Counted from the stretch's first letter, positions 1 through 9,005 are shown. The stretch: 64,000 bases of DNA from Arsenicicoccus sp. oral taxon 190 (GCF_001189535.1 NZ_CP012070.1:3162001-3226000); one strand, 5' to 3'. Notes: generated by a model not told the origin, from the sequence alone. Numbers and translations are program-made.

Positions 1-640
1 TGAAGGTCAGCAGGGTGCCAGCGAGGACGCCGGGCATGGCGAGCGGCACGGTGACCGCGCGGAAGGTCTGCCAGGGGGTGGCGTAGAGGTCGGCGCCGGC
101 GGCGACCAGCGCCGGGTCCACGCGCTCCAGCGAGGCGTAGACCGGCAGCAGCATGAAGGGCAGGAAGGTGTAGGTCAGCCCCAGCACCACGGCACCCGCG
201 GTCTCGGTCAGGTGGCCACCGGGCAGCAGGTGCAGCGCCCGGAGCGTGGACGCCAGGGGCGCGTCGTCGGCGAGGATCTGCCGCCACGCCACGGTGCGCA
301 GGATGAACGACGTGAAGAAGGGCGCGACGGCCAGCACCATCAGCAGCCCGCGCCAGCGCCCGGCCCGGAAGACCATGGTCCAGGCGAGCGGGAAAGCCAG
401 CACCAGGCAGGCGACGGTGGCGAGCGCGGCGTAGAGGAAGGAGCGCCCGATCTGGGCACCGAAGCCGGTGAGCGCGTGCCCGTAGTTGCCGATGTTGACG
501 TCGCGGTAGTAGTAGCCCGGGTAGCCGGGGTAGTCCGACTGCAGGCTCACCGACGCCAGCTGCACGAGCGGCAGCACGAAGAAGAGCACGAGCCAGAGCA
601 CCCCGGGGAGGGCCAGCAGGTATGCCGTCCGCCTGCTCAC
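1..640 (-). CDS. potB: Polyamine-type ABC transporter permease (PotB-like), 3' end outside window
   Basis: Membrane permease of a spermidine/putrescine-type ABC importer. The frame opens with GTG at 640 and runs off the left edge, so about 213 N-terminal residues are visible. It begins MSRRTAYLLALPGVLWLVLF, a membrane segment after a short basic stretch. Further hydrophobic segments follow, with an EAA-like region (residues LVAAGADLYATPWQTF) near the edge, typical of the BPD_transp_1 family. The GTG overlaps the potA stop (GTGA), indicating translational coupling in a potD-potA-potB order. A second permease (potC) is expected just outside. Substrate is inferred from family only. Confidence 0.85.
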   Translation of the reverse strand, partial: MSRRTAYLLALPGVLWLVLFFVLPLVQLASVSLQSDYPGYPGYYYRDVNIGNYGHALTGFGAQIGRSFLYAALATVACLVLAFPLAWTMVFRAGRWRGLLMVLAVAPFFTSFILRTVAWRQILADDAPLASTLRALHLLPGGHLTETAGAVVLGLTYTFLPFMLLPVYASLERVDPALVAAGADLYATPWQTFRAVTVPLAMPGVLAGTLLTF

Positions 641-1941
641 GACGCCGGGTCCCCGCCGTCGCGCGAGACCGCCGCCACCCGGGTGGACCCGGCGGGGTCC
701 GCGCCGGGCTCCGGGACGTGCTCCTTGTCATGGTCCGCCGCAGCGTCGCCGAGGGCGGCGAGGTCGTCGTCCAGCCCGGCGAGCGGGTCGTCGTCGCCAG
801 CGAGGGTGAAGGTGTGCCGCAGGTCCCACGCGAGGGTCACGAGGTCACCGGGCCGGGCGGCGGTCTCCACGTCGACGTTCTGCTCGTAGACGGTCCAGGA
901 CCCGGCGCCGGGGACGTCGAGGAGGTACTGCGTCGCGACCCCGGTGAAGGCGACGTCGCGCACGACGGCCCGGCCGAGGACGTTGGCGACGGACTTCCTG
1001 CGGACCTTGTCGCCGTCCGGGACGACCCGGACCTTCTCCGGGCGCACCCCGAGCAGCACGCGGCCCGCCCCGGTGCCGGCGACGCGGGAGCGCAGCACCC
1101 GCACGCGCTGCCCCGCCACCTCGAGGACCACCAGGTCGCCCTCGTGGCCGGCGACGGTGGCGGGCACCAGGTTGGACTGCCCGAGGAAGTTGGCCACGAA
1201 GCTGGTCCGCGGCAGGTCGTAGAGGTCGGCCGGCGCCCCGTGCTGCTCGATCCGCCCGTCGCGCATGACGGCGACCGTGTCGGCCATGCTCATGGCCTCC
1301 TCCTGGTCGTGCGTGACGTGCACGAAGGTGATGCCGGTCTCGGCCTGGATCCGCTTGAGCTCGACCTGCATCTGCCGGCGGAGCCGCAGGTCGAGCGCCC
1401 CGAGCGGCTCGTCCAGCAGCAGCACCTCGGGCCGGTTGACCAGGGCTCGCGCCACCGCGACCCGCTGCTGCTGACCGCCGGAGAGCTGGGCCGGGCGGCG
1501 GTCCGCCATACCGGACAGCTCGACCAGGGCCAGCGCGTCCTGGACCTGCTCGCGCACCACGTCGCGCGGCAGCCCCCGCCGCCGGGGGCCGAAGGCGACG
1601 TTGTCGCCGACGCTCAGGTGAGGGAAGAGCGCGTAGCTCTGGAAGACCGTGTTGACCGGCCGCTGGTGCGGGCGCAGCGCGGTGACGTCCCGCTCCCCCA
1701 GCCACACCCGTCCACGGTCGGGTCGCTCGAGCCCGGCGACCATCCGCAGCGTCGTGGACTTGCCGCAGCCGGACGGCCCGACGAGGGCGAAGAAGGAGCC
1801 CTGGGGCACGACCAGCGACAGGTCGTCGACGGCCGTGTGCCGCCCGAAGCGGCGGGTCACGTGCTCCAGCCGCAGGTCACCCGTGGGCTCGTCCGGAGCG
1901 CCCCCGGCCGGGAGCTCCCGGCCCCGTCCGCGCCACCGCAT
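637..1941 (-). CDS. potA: Polyamine-type ABC transporter ATP-binding protein (PotA)
   Basis: ATPase subunit that powers the importer. The 434-residue frame contains Walker A GPSGCGKST, Q-loop FQSYALFPH, signature LSGGQQQRVA, Walker B VLLLDEP and the switch histidine in VTHDQEEAMSMAD. A C-terminal TOBE-type regulatory region (ATVAGHEGDLVV onward) is followed by an acidic Asp/Ala-rich tail. The ATG at 1941 overlaps the potD stop by one base (TGATG). A longer upstream extension of this frame is only a shadow of potD, so this start is preferred. Family identity is clear; the transported polyamine cannot be read from the sequence. Confidence 0.92.
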   Translation of the reverse strand: MRWRGRGRELPAGGAPDEPTGDLRLEHVTRRFGRHTAVDDLSLVVPQGSFFALVGPSGCGKSTTLRMVAGLERPDRGRVWLGERDVTALRPHQRPVNTVFQSYALFPHLSVGDNVAFGPRRRGLPRDVVREQVQDALALVELSGMADRRPAQLSGGQQQRVAVARALVNRPEVLLLDEPLGALDLRLRRQMQVELKRIQAETGITFVHVTHDQEEAMSMADTVAVMRDGRIEQHGAPADLYDLPRTSFVANFLGQSNLVPATVAGHEGDLVVLEVAGQRVRVLRSRVAGTGAGRVLLGVRPEKVRVVPDGDKVRRKSVANVLGRAVVRDVAFTGVATQYLLDVPGAGSWTVYEQNVDVETAARPGDLVTLAWDLRHTFTLAGDDDPLAGLDDDLAALGDAAADHDKEHVPEPGADPAGSTRVAAVSRDGGDPAS

Positions 1942-3155
1942 CACTGGCCCACCACCTTGGTCCACATCGCGGCGTAGTCCGCCTCCTCCTGCGGGTCCAG
2001 GGCCCGGAAGACGCTGGTCTGCCGGGCCAGGAAGTCCGCGGTGGGGAAGATCAGCGGGTCCTCGACCAGCCCGGGGTCCACCTTCTCCATCGCCTGCTGC
2101 GCCCCGGCGACCGGGCAGATGTAGCTCACCCAGGCGGCGACCCGGGCGGCGATCTGCGGCTGGTAGTACCAGTCGAGCAGCCGCTGGGCGTTGCGGCGGT
2201 GCGGCGACGTGATCGGGACGACGGCGTTGTCGCTCCAGAGCATCCCGCCGGACTCCGGCATGACGAAGGTCCAGTGCTCGTTGCCCGTCTCGGCCCGCAG
2301 CGTCGCGATGTCCCCGCTCCACACCAGGCCGGCGAGGGCGTTGCCGCTCTGCAGGTCCTGCGCGTAGGAGTTGCCCCGGATCCGGCGGATCTGGCCCGAG
2401 CGCAGCTGCCGGTCGACGACCTCCACCGCCGCCGCGACCTGGTCGCGGGTGAAGGCGCCGGCCGGGTCGACGCCCTGGCTGCGCAGGATCACCCCCAGGG
2501 TGTCCCGCCACTCCGACAGGGCGACGACCTTGCCCTTGAGGTCGGGTCGCCACAGGTCCGCGATGGTCCGGATCGGCTTCACCCGGCTCGCGTCGTAGCC
2601 GATCCCGGTCAGCCCGGACTGCCACGGCAGCGAGTAGTGCCGGCCGGGGTCGAAGGGTGCGTCCATGAGCTCGGGCCGCAGGTTGCCGGCGTGCGGCATC
2701 CGGATCAGCTCCAACGGCTGCACGAGCTCCTGGGCGATGACCCGGTTGACCATCCAGTCCGACAGGACGATCAGGTCACGCCCGATGTCCTGCCCGGCGC
2801 GCAGCTGCGGCGCGATCTTGTTGACGTAGAGGTCGTTGTCGTCGATCTCCTCGGTGTAGCTCACCTGGATCCCGGTGGCCCGCACGAACTCGTCGAGCGT
2901 CGGGAACCTCTTGGTCCGCTCGTCCTGGTCGAGGTACTGCGTCCAGCTGGCGAAGGCCACCCGTCGTTCCGTGGCCGAGCGGTCCGCCGGGAGCGCGCGC
3001 GTGGTGCGGGCGGCGGTCGGCGGCGCCGGCGGGGCGCAGGCGGCCAGCAGGGCTGCCCCGGCGGCCGATCCCAGCAGACCCCGTCGCGTGAGGCGACGGC
3101 TGGGCAGGGGGTGGGTGCTGCTGGCGACGCGGGCCGCACGGGAGCGAGCGCTCAA
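1941..3155 (-). CDS. potD: Polyamine-type substrate-binding lipoprotein (PotD-like), Tat signal
   Basis: Extracytoplasmic solute-binding protein of the importer, 404 residues. The N-terminus has a twin-arginine signal (SRRLTRRGLLGSAAG) ending in a lipobox (LLAAC), so it is probably Tat-exported and lipid-anchored. The mature part matches the PotD/PotF family (NKIAPQLRAGQDIGRDLIVLSDWM region, and WSGDIATLRAE). The start is a TTG at 3155 with a good Shine-Dalgarno GGAGG seven bases upstream. It is the first gene of the operon, after the prpE terminator hairpin. The specific polyamine is an inference. Confidence 0.9.
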   Translation of the reverse strand: MSARSRAARVASSTHPLPSRRLTRRGLLGSAAGAALLAACAPPAPPTAARTTRALPADRSATERRVAFASWTQYLDQDERTKRFPTLDEFVRATGIQVSYTEEIDDNDLYVNKIAPQLRAGQDIGRDLIVLSDWMVNRVIAQELVQPLELIRMPHAGNLRPELMDAPFDPGRHYSLPWQSGLTGIGYDASRVKPIRTIADLWRPDLKGKVVALSEWRDTLGVILRSQGVDPAGAFTRDQVAAAVEVVDRQLRSGQIRRIRGNSYAQDLQSGNALAGLVWSGDIATLRAETGNEHWTFVMPESGGMLWSDNAVVPITSPHRRNAQRLLDWYYQPQIAARVAAWVSYICPVAGAQQAMEKVDPGLVEDPLIFPTADFLARQTSVFRALDPQEEADYAAMWTKVVGQ

Positions 3156-3200
3156 TAAAGGACCTCCGGCATGGGCCCGGGGAGGGAGCCGGGCTCGAGA

Positions 3201-3227
3201 CGACGCTGGCCAACGCTACCAGCGTCG
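3201..3227 (-). terminator. Hairpin downstream of propionyl-CoA synthetase gene
   Basis: Perfect 9-bp stem CGACGCTGG / CCAGCGTCG with a 9-base loop, starting 11 bases past the stop of the gene ending at 3238 and lying upstream of potD. There is no T-tract, as is common for high-GC actinobacterial terminators. Confidence 0.55.
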
Positions 3228-3237
3228 GGAGGTGCCC

Positions 3238-5142
3238 TCAGTCCTGGCGCTGCAGCACCGCCGTCAGGGAGTCCAGCACGCTGCGGTCCTCGATGGTGGA
3301 GGGCACCTGCGCCTCCTGGCCGTCGGCGATCTGGCGCATGGTCTTGCGCAGGATCTTGCCCGAGCGCGTCTTGGGCAGGCCGTCGACGATGTCCACGCGG
3401 TGCAGGGCGGCCACCGCGCCCACCTCCTCGCGGACCCGCTGGACCAGCTCCTTGCGCAGCTGCTCCTCCGCGCCGGGTGCCGAGACGTCCACGCCCGACT
3501 TCAGCATGACCAGCCCGCGAGGCACCTGGCCCTTGAAGGAGTCGGCGACGCCGATGACCGCGCACTCCGCGACCGCCGGGTGACCCGCCAGGGCGGCCTC
3601 GATGGAGCCGGTGGACAGCCGGTGCCCAGCCACGTTGAGCACGTCGTCGGTGCGGCCCATGACGTAGACGTAGCCGTCCTCGTCGATGTAGCCGCCGTCG
3701 CCGGTGAGGTAGTAGCCGTCGTAGGCGGACAGGTAGCTCGAGACGTAGCGGTCGTCGTCCTGCCACAGCGTCGGCAGGGTCCCGGGCGGCATGGGCAGCG
3801 CGATGACGATGGCGCCCTCCGTGCCGGCGGGGACCTCGTTGCCCTGGTCGTCGAGGACCCGCACGTCGTACCCGCAGACGGCCGTCGACGGGGACCCCGG
3901 CTTGATCGGCAGCTCCTCGATCCCGCGCGGGTTGCAGGCGATCGGCCAGCCGGTCTCGGTCTGCCACCAGTTGTCGACCACCGGGCGTCCGGTGCGCTCG
4001 GTCGCCCACTCGTAGGTGTCGGGGTCCAGGCGCTCACCGGCGAGGTAGATCGTGCGCAGGCTGGAGGTGTCGTAGTCGGCGAACAGCCTGGCCTCCGGGT
4101 CCTCCTTCTTGATCGCCCGGAACGCCGTCGGCGCCGTGAAGAGCGAGGACACGCCGTAGTCCTGCACGACCCGCCAGAAGGCGCCCGCGTCGGGCGTGCC
4201 GATCGGCTTGCCCTCGTAGACGATCGTGGTCGCCCCCGTCAGCAGCGGGGCGTAGACGATGTAGGAGTGCCCGACCACCCAGCCGACGTCGGAGGCCGTG
4301 AACATCGTGTCGCCCGCCTCGATGCCGTAGAGGTTGGGCATCGACCAGCGCAGCGCCACGGCGTAGCCGCCGCTGTCCCGCACGATCCCCTTGGGCTTCC
4401 CCGTGGTGCCGGAGGTGTAGAGGATGTAGAGCGGGTGGGAGGACTCGACCGGCACGCACTCGGCCGGCTGTACCACGCCGGGGCGCATGACCTCGGCCCA
4501 GTCCAGGTCCCGCTCCCCCATCTCGGCGCGCTGCTGCTCGCGCTGCAGGATGACGCACCGCTCGGGCTTGTGGTCGGCGCGGCGGATCGCCTCGTCGAGG
4601 TACGGCTTGTAGGCGACGACCCGCTTGGGCTCGACGCCGCAGCTGGCGCTGACCACGACCTTGGGCGCCGCGTCGTCGATCCGGGCGGCGAGCTCTTGCG
4701 GCGCGAACCCGCCGAACACCACCGAGTGGATGGCGCCGATGCGGGCGCAGGCGAGCATCGCCACGACGGCCTCCGGGACCATCGGCATGTAGATCACCAC
4801 GCGGTCGCCCTTGGTGACGCCGAGGTCGCGCAGGACGCCGGCGAAGCGCGCGACGAGCTCGAGCAGCTCCGCGTAGGTGTACGTGGCCCGGGCGCCGGTG
4901 ACGGGGCTGTCGTAGTGCAGGGCCGCCTGGTCGGCGCGGCCGTGCACCACGTGGCGGTCCAGCGCGTTGTAGCAGACGTTGAGCCGACCGTCCGGGAACC
5001 ACGTGTAGAACGGCGCCCTGCTGTCGTCCAGGACCCGCGTGGGCGCGGTGATCCAGTCGATGTCCTTGGCCGCCGCGGCCCAGAAGGCCTCGGGGTCCTG
5101 CTTGCTCGACTCGTACGCCGCTGCGTAGGCACCCGTGCTCAT
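3238..5142 (-). CDS. prpE: Propionyl-CoA synthetase (PrpE-type acyl-CoA ligase)
   Basis: ATP-dependent acyl-CoA ligase of the AMP-binding (ANL) family, 634 residues, making propionyl-CoA or acetyl-CoA. The core motif YTSGTTGKPKGIVRD, the A5 motif WWQTETGW, the A7 motif TGDGGYIDEDGY and the acetylatable lysine near the C-terminus (TRSGKILRK) are all present. The arrangement around IVRDSGGYAVAL resembles PrpE more than Acs, which usually has a VVH-type sequence there. The start is the ATG at 5142 (MSTGAYAAAYESS); the open frame extends 37 codons upstream but that stretch is not family-like. Monocistronic, with hairpins on both sides. Substrate preference (propionate versus acetate) is inferred. 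Confidence 0.87.
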   Translation of the reverse strand: MSTGAYAAAYESSKQDPEAFWAAAAKDIDWITAPTRVLDDSRAPFYTWFPDGRLNVCYNALDRHVVHGRADQAALHYDSPVTGARATYTYAELLELVARFAGVLRDLGVTKGDRVVIYMPMVPEAVVAMLACARIGAIHSVVFGGFAPQELAARIDDAAPKVVVSASCGVEPKRVVAYKPYLDEAIRRADHKPERCVILQREQQRAEMGERDLDWAEVMRPGVVQPAECVPVESSHPLYILYTSGTTGKPKGIVRDSGGYAVALRWSMPNLYGIEAGDTMFTASDVGWVVGHSYIVYAPLLTGATTIVYEGKPIGTPDAGAFWRVVQDYGVSSLFTAPTAFRAIKKEDPEARLFADYDTSSLRTIYLAGERLDPDTYEWATERTGRPVVDNWWQTETGWPIACNPRGIEELPIKPGSPSTAVCGYDVRVLDDQGNEVPAGTEGAIVIALPMPPGTLPTLWQDDDRYVSSYLSAYDGYYLTGDGGYIDEDGYVYVMGRTDDVLNVAGHRLSTGSIEAALAGHPAVAECAVIGVADSFKGQVPRGLVMLKSGVDVSAPGAEEQLRKELVQRVREEVGAVAALHRVDIVDGLPKTRSGKILRKTMRQIADGQEAQVPSTIEDRSVLDSLTAVLQRQD

Positions 5143-5260
5143 GACCCCATCCAACCCCCGACCCGCCTCCCGATCCAGGGGGACGCGATGTGGCCCCGAC
5201 GACAGGTCGCTGCTCCGCGACGAGCGGTTGTGCGGCTGCGGGGCGGGCGTCATACGCGGA

Positions 5261-5295
5261 CCGGCTCACCTCGACCGTGGGTCGAGGTGAGCCGG
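5261..5295 (-). terminator. Strong 15-bp perfect inverted repeat
   Basis: CCGGCTCACCTCGAC / GTCGAGGTGAGCCGG with a 5-base loop. It sits about 20 bases past the stop of the small secreted-protein gene and upstream of prpE, so it probably terminates the former. No T-tract is visible. Confidence 0.65.
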
Positions 5296-5315
5296 GAGGT
5301 ATGCCGGGAGCCTGC

Positions 5316-5756
5316 TCAGCAGCCGCCGAGTCGCAGCTGGCGCAGCACCGCCGCGGGGGCGACCCCGCAGCCGACCTGGGCGGTGCCGAAGTCGACGCTG
5401 CGCCAGGTCCCCTTGACCTTGTGCAGCAGGACGGTGGCGTCGTCGGTCCGGCCCTTGGTGGGGTGGACCGTCGCGCGGGCCCAGGTGCCGCTGGTGGAGA
5501 CCGAGATGCGCTGGACGCGCCACTCGGACTGCTTCCAGCCGCGCAGCTGCTTGTCCGCAGCGACGGCGACGTAGATCTGGTGGACGAACGAGCCGCGACG
5601 GGCCGCGGCCGCGGGGGTGGCGACCTGCTGGGTGGCTGCCACCTGCGTGCTCGCCGGGCGGGCGGGGGTCGCCGTGGCGGCGGGGGCGGCGACGCCGATC
5701 GCGAGGGCGAGGGCGGCGGTGACGGTGGAGGTCGCGAGGACGGAGCGACGAGGCAT
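5316..5756 (-). CDS. Small secreted protein of unknown function
   Basis: 146-residue protein with a clear Sec signal peptide: basic MPRRSVLATS, a hydrophobic Ala-rich core, then an Ala/Thr-rich stretch around residues 20-50. The mature C-terminal domain (about residues 55-146) has Trp-rich beta-like sequence (LRGWKQSEWRVQ, GTWRSVDFG) and only two cysteines, in the GCGVAP and LGGC positions at the end, which could form one disulfide. The start ATG 5756 has AAAGGA upstream. I do not recognise the family. It is transcribed divergently from the LOG-like gene and ends at a strong hairpin. Confidence 0.7.
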   Translation of the reverse strand: MPRRSVLATSTVTAALALAIGVAAPAATATPARPASTQVAATQQVATPAAAARRGSFVHQIYVAVAADKQLRGWKQSEWRVQRISVSTSGTWARATVHPTKGRTDDATVLLHKVKGTWRSVDFGTAQVGCGVAPAAVLRQLRLGGC

Positions 5757-5885
5757 GGGGGGACGATCCTTTACACGCAAAGGGCAGGCCGGGAAGGCCA
5801 ACTACATCACCCACGACGCCGACCGGCCAGCATTGGTTGTCCCCCGGTGCCCGGGATCACCCGGATGGTCGGACATGATGACGGC

Positions 5886-7001
5886 ATGGAGATCGAGGAC
5901 TCAGCCACGCTGCGGGCGCTGCTGGACGGCGGGCACTCGCTGCACGGCGCCCGGCTGCAGGGCATCGACCTGACGGAGTGCGCCCCGGCGCTGCTGGCGC
6001 GCTCCGACCTGCGTGGCCTCGTGGTGCTCGGGGGGCGCGCCTCGGTCGACGTCGTGCAGCACCTGGTGCGGGCGGGAGCCGTGGTCTTCCCGGCGGTCCA
6101 CGACGCCCCGGTCGACGTCTACCGGTCCCGGCTCTACACGCCCGAGGAGCTCTACACCGGGCTGGCCGACGGCTACGACCGCACCCCCGACGCGCTCGCC
6201 TACGCCTGGTCCCAGGACGGCACCCTGGTGGGGGACCCCTACGTCGCGGTCCTGCGGTCGCTGCACGACGACTCCATGGAGGACGCCCTCGACGAGCTGC
6301 TCGAGGGCCGTCGGGTCGTCGGGGTCATGGGCGGCCACGGGGTGGGTCGTGGCAGCGCGGACTACGCGGACGCGGCCCGGCTCGGGCACGACCTCGCGGG
6401 GCTGGGCCTGGTGGTCGCCACCGGCGGTGGACCGGGCGCGATGGAGGCGGCCAACCTGGGGGCGGCGAGCCCGGGCCGTGAGGCCCTGGAGACCGCGCTG
6501 GCGCAGCTGGCCACCGTGCCGGGCTTCGTGCCGTCGGTGAGCGACTGGGCGGGCGTGGCCCTCGCCGCCCGCGCAGGCTGGCCGGTGGCGGCGGCCCCGA
6601 CGAGCATCGGCATCCCCACGTGGTTCTACGGCCACGAGCCGCCCAACGTCTTCGCCCAGGCCATCGCCAAGTTCTTCTCCAACGCGCTGCGCGAGGACCT
6701 GCTGCTCGCCCGCTGCACCGCCGGGGTCGTCGTGCTGCCCGGCGCGGCGGGCACCGTGCAGGAGGTCTTCCAGCTGGCGACCCGCCTCTACTACGCCGCC
6801 CCCGGGGACACCGTCCCGCTCGTGCTCGTGGGCCGGCGCTGCTGGACCGAGGAGCTGCCGGTGTGGCCGCTGCTGCAGGCCCTCGGGGTCGGGCGCGAGA
6901 TGGGTGGGCGGCTGCACCTGGTGGACGACGTCGCCGACGTCGCCGACCTGCTGCGCGAGACCCCCAGAGTGGTCGCATCCACGACGAGAGAGCGCTCCTG
7001 A
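5886..7001 (+). CDS. LOG-like Rossmann-fold nucleotide-binding protein
   Basis: 371-residue protein whose C-terminal half is a LOG/TIGR00725-type Rossmann fold, the family of cytokinin-riboside phosphoribohydrolases and nucleotide 5'-monophosphate nucleosidases. GVMGGHGVGRGS and ATGGGPGAMEAAN form the nucleotide-binding loops. VLPGAAGTVQE occupies the place of the canonical PGGxGTxxE and is degenerate at one Gly. The N-terminal about 120 residues are a family-specific extension. The ATG at 5886 is preferred; an in-frame ATG at 5865 is possible, and neither has a strong Shine-Dalgarno. The 3' end lies inside a long inverted repeat. Enzymatic substrate unknown. Confidence 0.75.
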   Translation: MEIEDSATLRALLDGGHSLHGARLQGIDLTECAPALLARSDLRGLVVLGGRASVDVVQHLVRAGAVVFPAVHDAPVDVYRSRLYTPEELYTGLADGYDRTPDALAYAWSQDGTLVGDPYVAVLRSLHDDSMEDALDELLEGRRVVGVMGGHGVGRGSADYADAARLGHDLAGLGLVVATGGGPGAMEAANLGAASPGREALETALAQLATVPGFVPSVSDWAGVALAARAGWPVAAAPTSIGIPTWFYGHEPPNVFAQAIAKFFSNALREDLLLARCTAGVVVLPGAAGTVQEVFQLATRLYYAAPGDTVPLVLVGRRCWTEELPVWPLLQALGVGREMGGRLHLVDDVADVADLLRETPRVVASTTRERS

Positions 7002-7024
7002 TGTCGTGGATGTGACCACTCTGG
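6964..7024 (+). terminator. Long 22-bp inverted repeat overlapping the LOG-like gene stop
   Basis: Arms 6964-6985 and 7003-7024 pair over 22 bases with one mismatch (a G-U in RNA) around a 17-base loop. The left arm is the last coding sequence of the LOG-like gene and the TGA (6999-7001) lies in the loop. It probably acts as a terminator before dedA. Confidence 0.6.
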
Positions 7025-7122
7025 ACGTCCTGACCCTGCGCCCACGCCGGCGGGGCGGAACTCGCCCGGGGAGGACCGGCGTTGGACCTGCTGGACCCGG
7101 CTCCCCCTGGAAGGACCCTGCC

Positions 7123-7776
7123 CTGAGCGCGCTCACCCTCCCCACGCAGCTGCCCGCCGCCGGCACCGACGGCGGCATCACCGGGTGGGCGGTCCACCTG
7201 ATGGAGACCCTCGGCGGCCCCGGTGCCATGGTGGCCACCCTGCTCGACAGCGTCTTCCCCCCGATCCCGAGCGAGCTGATCCTGCCGCTCGCGGGGTTCA
7301 CGGCCTACCGCGGCGGGATGACGCTCGCCGACGCCATCGTGTGGAGCACCGTCGGCTCGCTGCTCGGCGCGCTGGTCCTCTACTGGGCCGGCGCCGCGCT
7401 GGGTCGCGAGCGGGTCAACGCCATCGCCCGCAGGGTGCCGCTGGTCGACGTCCACGACATCGACAAGGGCTTCGAGTGGTTCGAGCGGCACGGCCGCCGC
7501 GTCACGTTCTTCGGCCGGATGGTGCCGATGGTGCGGTCGATGGTGTCGGTCCCGGCGGGCGTGGAGCGGATGCCCCTCGGCATCTTCTGCCTGCTCACGA
7601 CCCTGGGGTCGTTGTGCTGGAATGCCGCCCTGATCCTCGGCGGCTACGCCCTCGGGTCGCAGTGGGCCCGCATCGAGCAGTGGGCGGGCTGGTTCCAGTA
7701 CGCCGTGATCGCCTTCTTCGTGGTCCTGATCGCGCGGTGGGTGCGCCAGAAGCTCCGGGGTCGCCGCGCCCCCTGA
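7123..7776 (+). CDS. dedA: DedA family membrane protein
   Basis: Polytopic membrane protein of the DedA/SNARE-associated family, implicated elsewhere in lipid flipping and envelope homeostasis. Hallmarks are LDSVFPPIPSELILPLAGF near the N-terminus, the amphipathic FFGRMVPMVRSMVSVPAG segment with conserved arginines, and a terminal membrane span with a basic tail (RQKLRGRRAP). Start is uncertain. A CTG at 7123 follows GGAAGGA by seven bases and gives 217 residues; the first in-frame ATG is 7201 (192 residues) without a Shine-Dalgarno. The gene converges on rlmN with a 4-base gap, and both stop codons fall in the perfect 14-bp palindrome CCTGAGCGCTCAGG (7772-7785). Confidence 0.87.
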   Translation: MSALTLPTQLPAAGTDGGITGWAVHLMETLGGPGAMVATLLDSVFPPIPSELILPLAGFTAYRGGMTLADAIVWSTVGSLLGALVLYWAGAALGRERVNAIARRVPLVDVHDIDKGFEWFERHGRRVTFFGRMVPMVRSMVSVPAGVERMPLGIFCLLTTLGSLCWNAALILGGYALGSQWARIEQWAGWFQYAVIAFFVVLIARWVRQKLRGRRAP

Positions 7777-7780
7777 GCGC

Positions 7781-8962
7781 TCAGGCGGTGACGGCGGCGA
7801 GCTGACCGCAGGCCCCGTCGATGTCCTGACCGCGGGTGTCGCGCACCGTCGTCGGGATCCCCCGCCCGCGCAGCCGCTCGACGAACTGCTGCTCGACGCC
7901 CTTGCGCGACGCAGTCCAGCGCGACCCCGGCGTGGGGTTGAGCGGGATCGGGTTGACGTGCACCCACCCGGAGCCGCGCGCGTTGAGCTTGTCGGCGAGC
8001 AGCTCGGCCCGCCAGGCGTGGTCGTTGACGTCCTTGATCAGGGCGTACTCGATCGACACGCGGCGCCCGGTGGTCTCGAAGTAGCGCCGCGCCGCGTCGA
8101 GCGCCTCGTCGACCTTCCAGCGCGTGTTGATCGGGACGAGCTCGTCGCGCAGCTCGTCGTCGGGGGCGTGCAGGGACAGCGCGAGCGTGACGGGGATGCC
8201 CTCCGCGGCCAGCTTGTCGATCCCGGGCACCAGGCCGACCGTGGACATCGTGACGCCGCGGGCGCTCATGCCGAGCCCGTCCGGCGTCGGGTCGACGAGC
8301 CGGCGGATCGCCCCGATCGCCGCCTTGTAGTTGGCGAGCGCCTCCCCCATCCCCATGAAGACGACGTTGGACACGCGCAGCGGGCCCGCATCGCCCTCGG
8401 GCATCGGGCCGAGCTCGCCGTTGCGCAGCGACCGCGCGGCGCTGACGACCTGCTCGACGATCTCGGCGGTGCTCATGTTGCGCTGCAGCCCGCCCTGCCC
8501 GGTGGCGCAGAAGGGGCAGTTCATGCCGCACCCGGCCTGGCTCGAGATGCAGATGGTCGCCCGCCCCGGGTAGCGCATGACGACGGACTCCACCAGGGCC
8601 CCGTCGTGCAGCCGCCACACCTTCTTGTGGGTGAGGCCGTCGTCAGCGACCCGCGTGGTGACCGGCGTCAGCAGCGTCGGGAGCGCCGCCGCGACCAGCT
8701 CGGACCGCTGCGCCTTGGGCAGGTCGGGCATGTCGTCGGGGTCGGTGACCAGCCGGTCGAAGTAGTGGACGCTCAGCTGCTTGGCGCGGAATCCCTGGTG
8801 CCCCAGCTCGGTGAGGAAGGCCTTGCGCTCGCCGGGTGCGAGGTCCGCGAGGTGCACCGGCGGCTTGCCCCGGCGGGGTGCGGTGAAGGTCAGCTGCCCC
8901 GGCGCGGGCCTGGTGGTCGGCGTGGGCAGGTCGGTCGGCTGGGAGTCGGTCATCACGTCCAT
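7781..8962 (-). CDS. rlmN: Dual-specificity 23S rRNA/tRNA adenine-C2 methyltransferase (radical SAM)
   Basis: Methylates C2 of A2503 in 23S rRNA and of A37 in some tRNAs (family knowledge). Of 393 residues, the radical-SAM cluster motif is CGMNCPFC, followed by FMGMGEALANY and the SAM-binding region ALSLHAPDDELR. A catalytic Cys lies near the C-terminus (DIDGACGQLA). The start is chosen at ATG 8962 (MDVMTDSQ); ATG 8953 is an alternative three codons in. The Pro/Thr-rich first 35 residues look disordered. Last gene of the rpsB-to-rlmN direction, converging on dedA. Confidence 0.95.
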   Translation of the reverse strand: MDVMTDSQPTDLPTPTTRPAPGQLTFTAPRRGKPPVHLADLAPGERKAFLTELGHQGFRAKQLSVHYFDRLVTDPDDMPDLPKAQRSELVAAALPTLLTPVTTRVADDGLTHKKVWRLHDGALVESVVMRYPGRATICISSQAGCGMNCPFCATGQGGLQRNMSTAEIVEQVVSAARSLRNGELGPMPEGDAGPLRVSNVVFMGMGEALANYKAAIGAIRRLVDPTPDGLGMSARGVTMSTVGLVPGIDKLAAEGIPVTLALSLHAPDDELRDELVPINTRWKVDEALDAARRYFETTGRRVSIEYALIKDVNDHAWRAELLADKLNARGSGWVHVNPIPLNPTPGSRWTASRKGVEQQFVERLRGRGIPTTVRDTRGQDIDGACGQLAAVTA

Positions 8963-9005
8963 TGTCCCGTATGCCGCGCCCGGCCGCCGCCACACCGGCC
9001 GACGA

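Noticed and set aside
2875..5574. 899-codon plus-strand open frame
   Set aside because: Antisense to potD and prpE; no recognisable domains.
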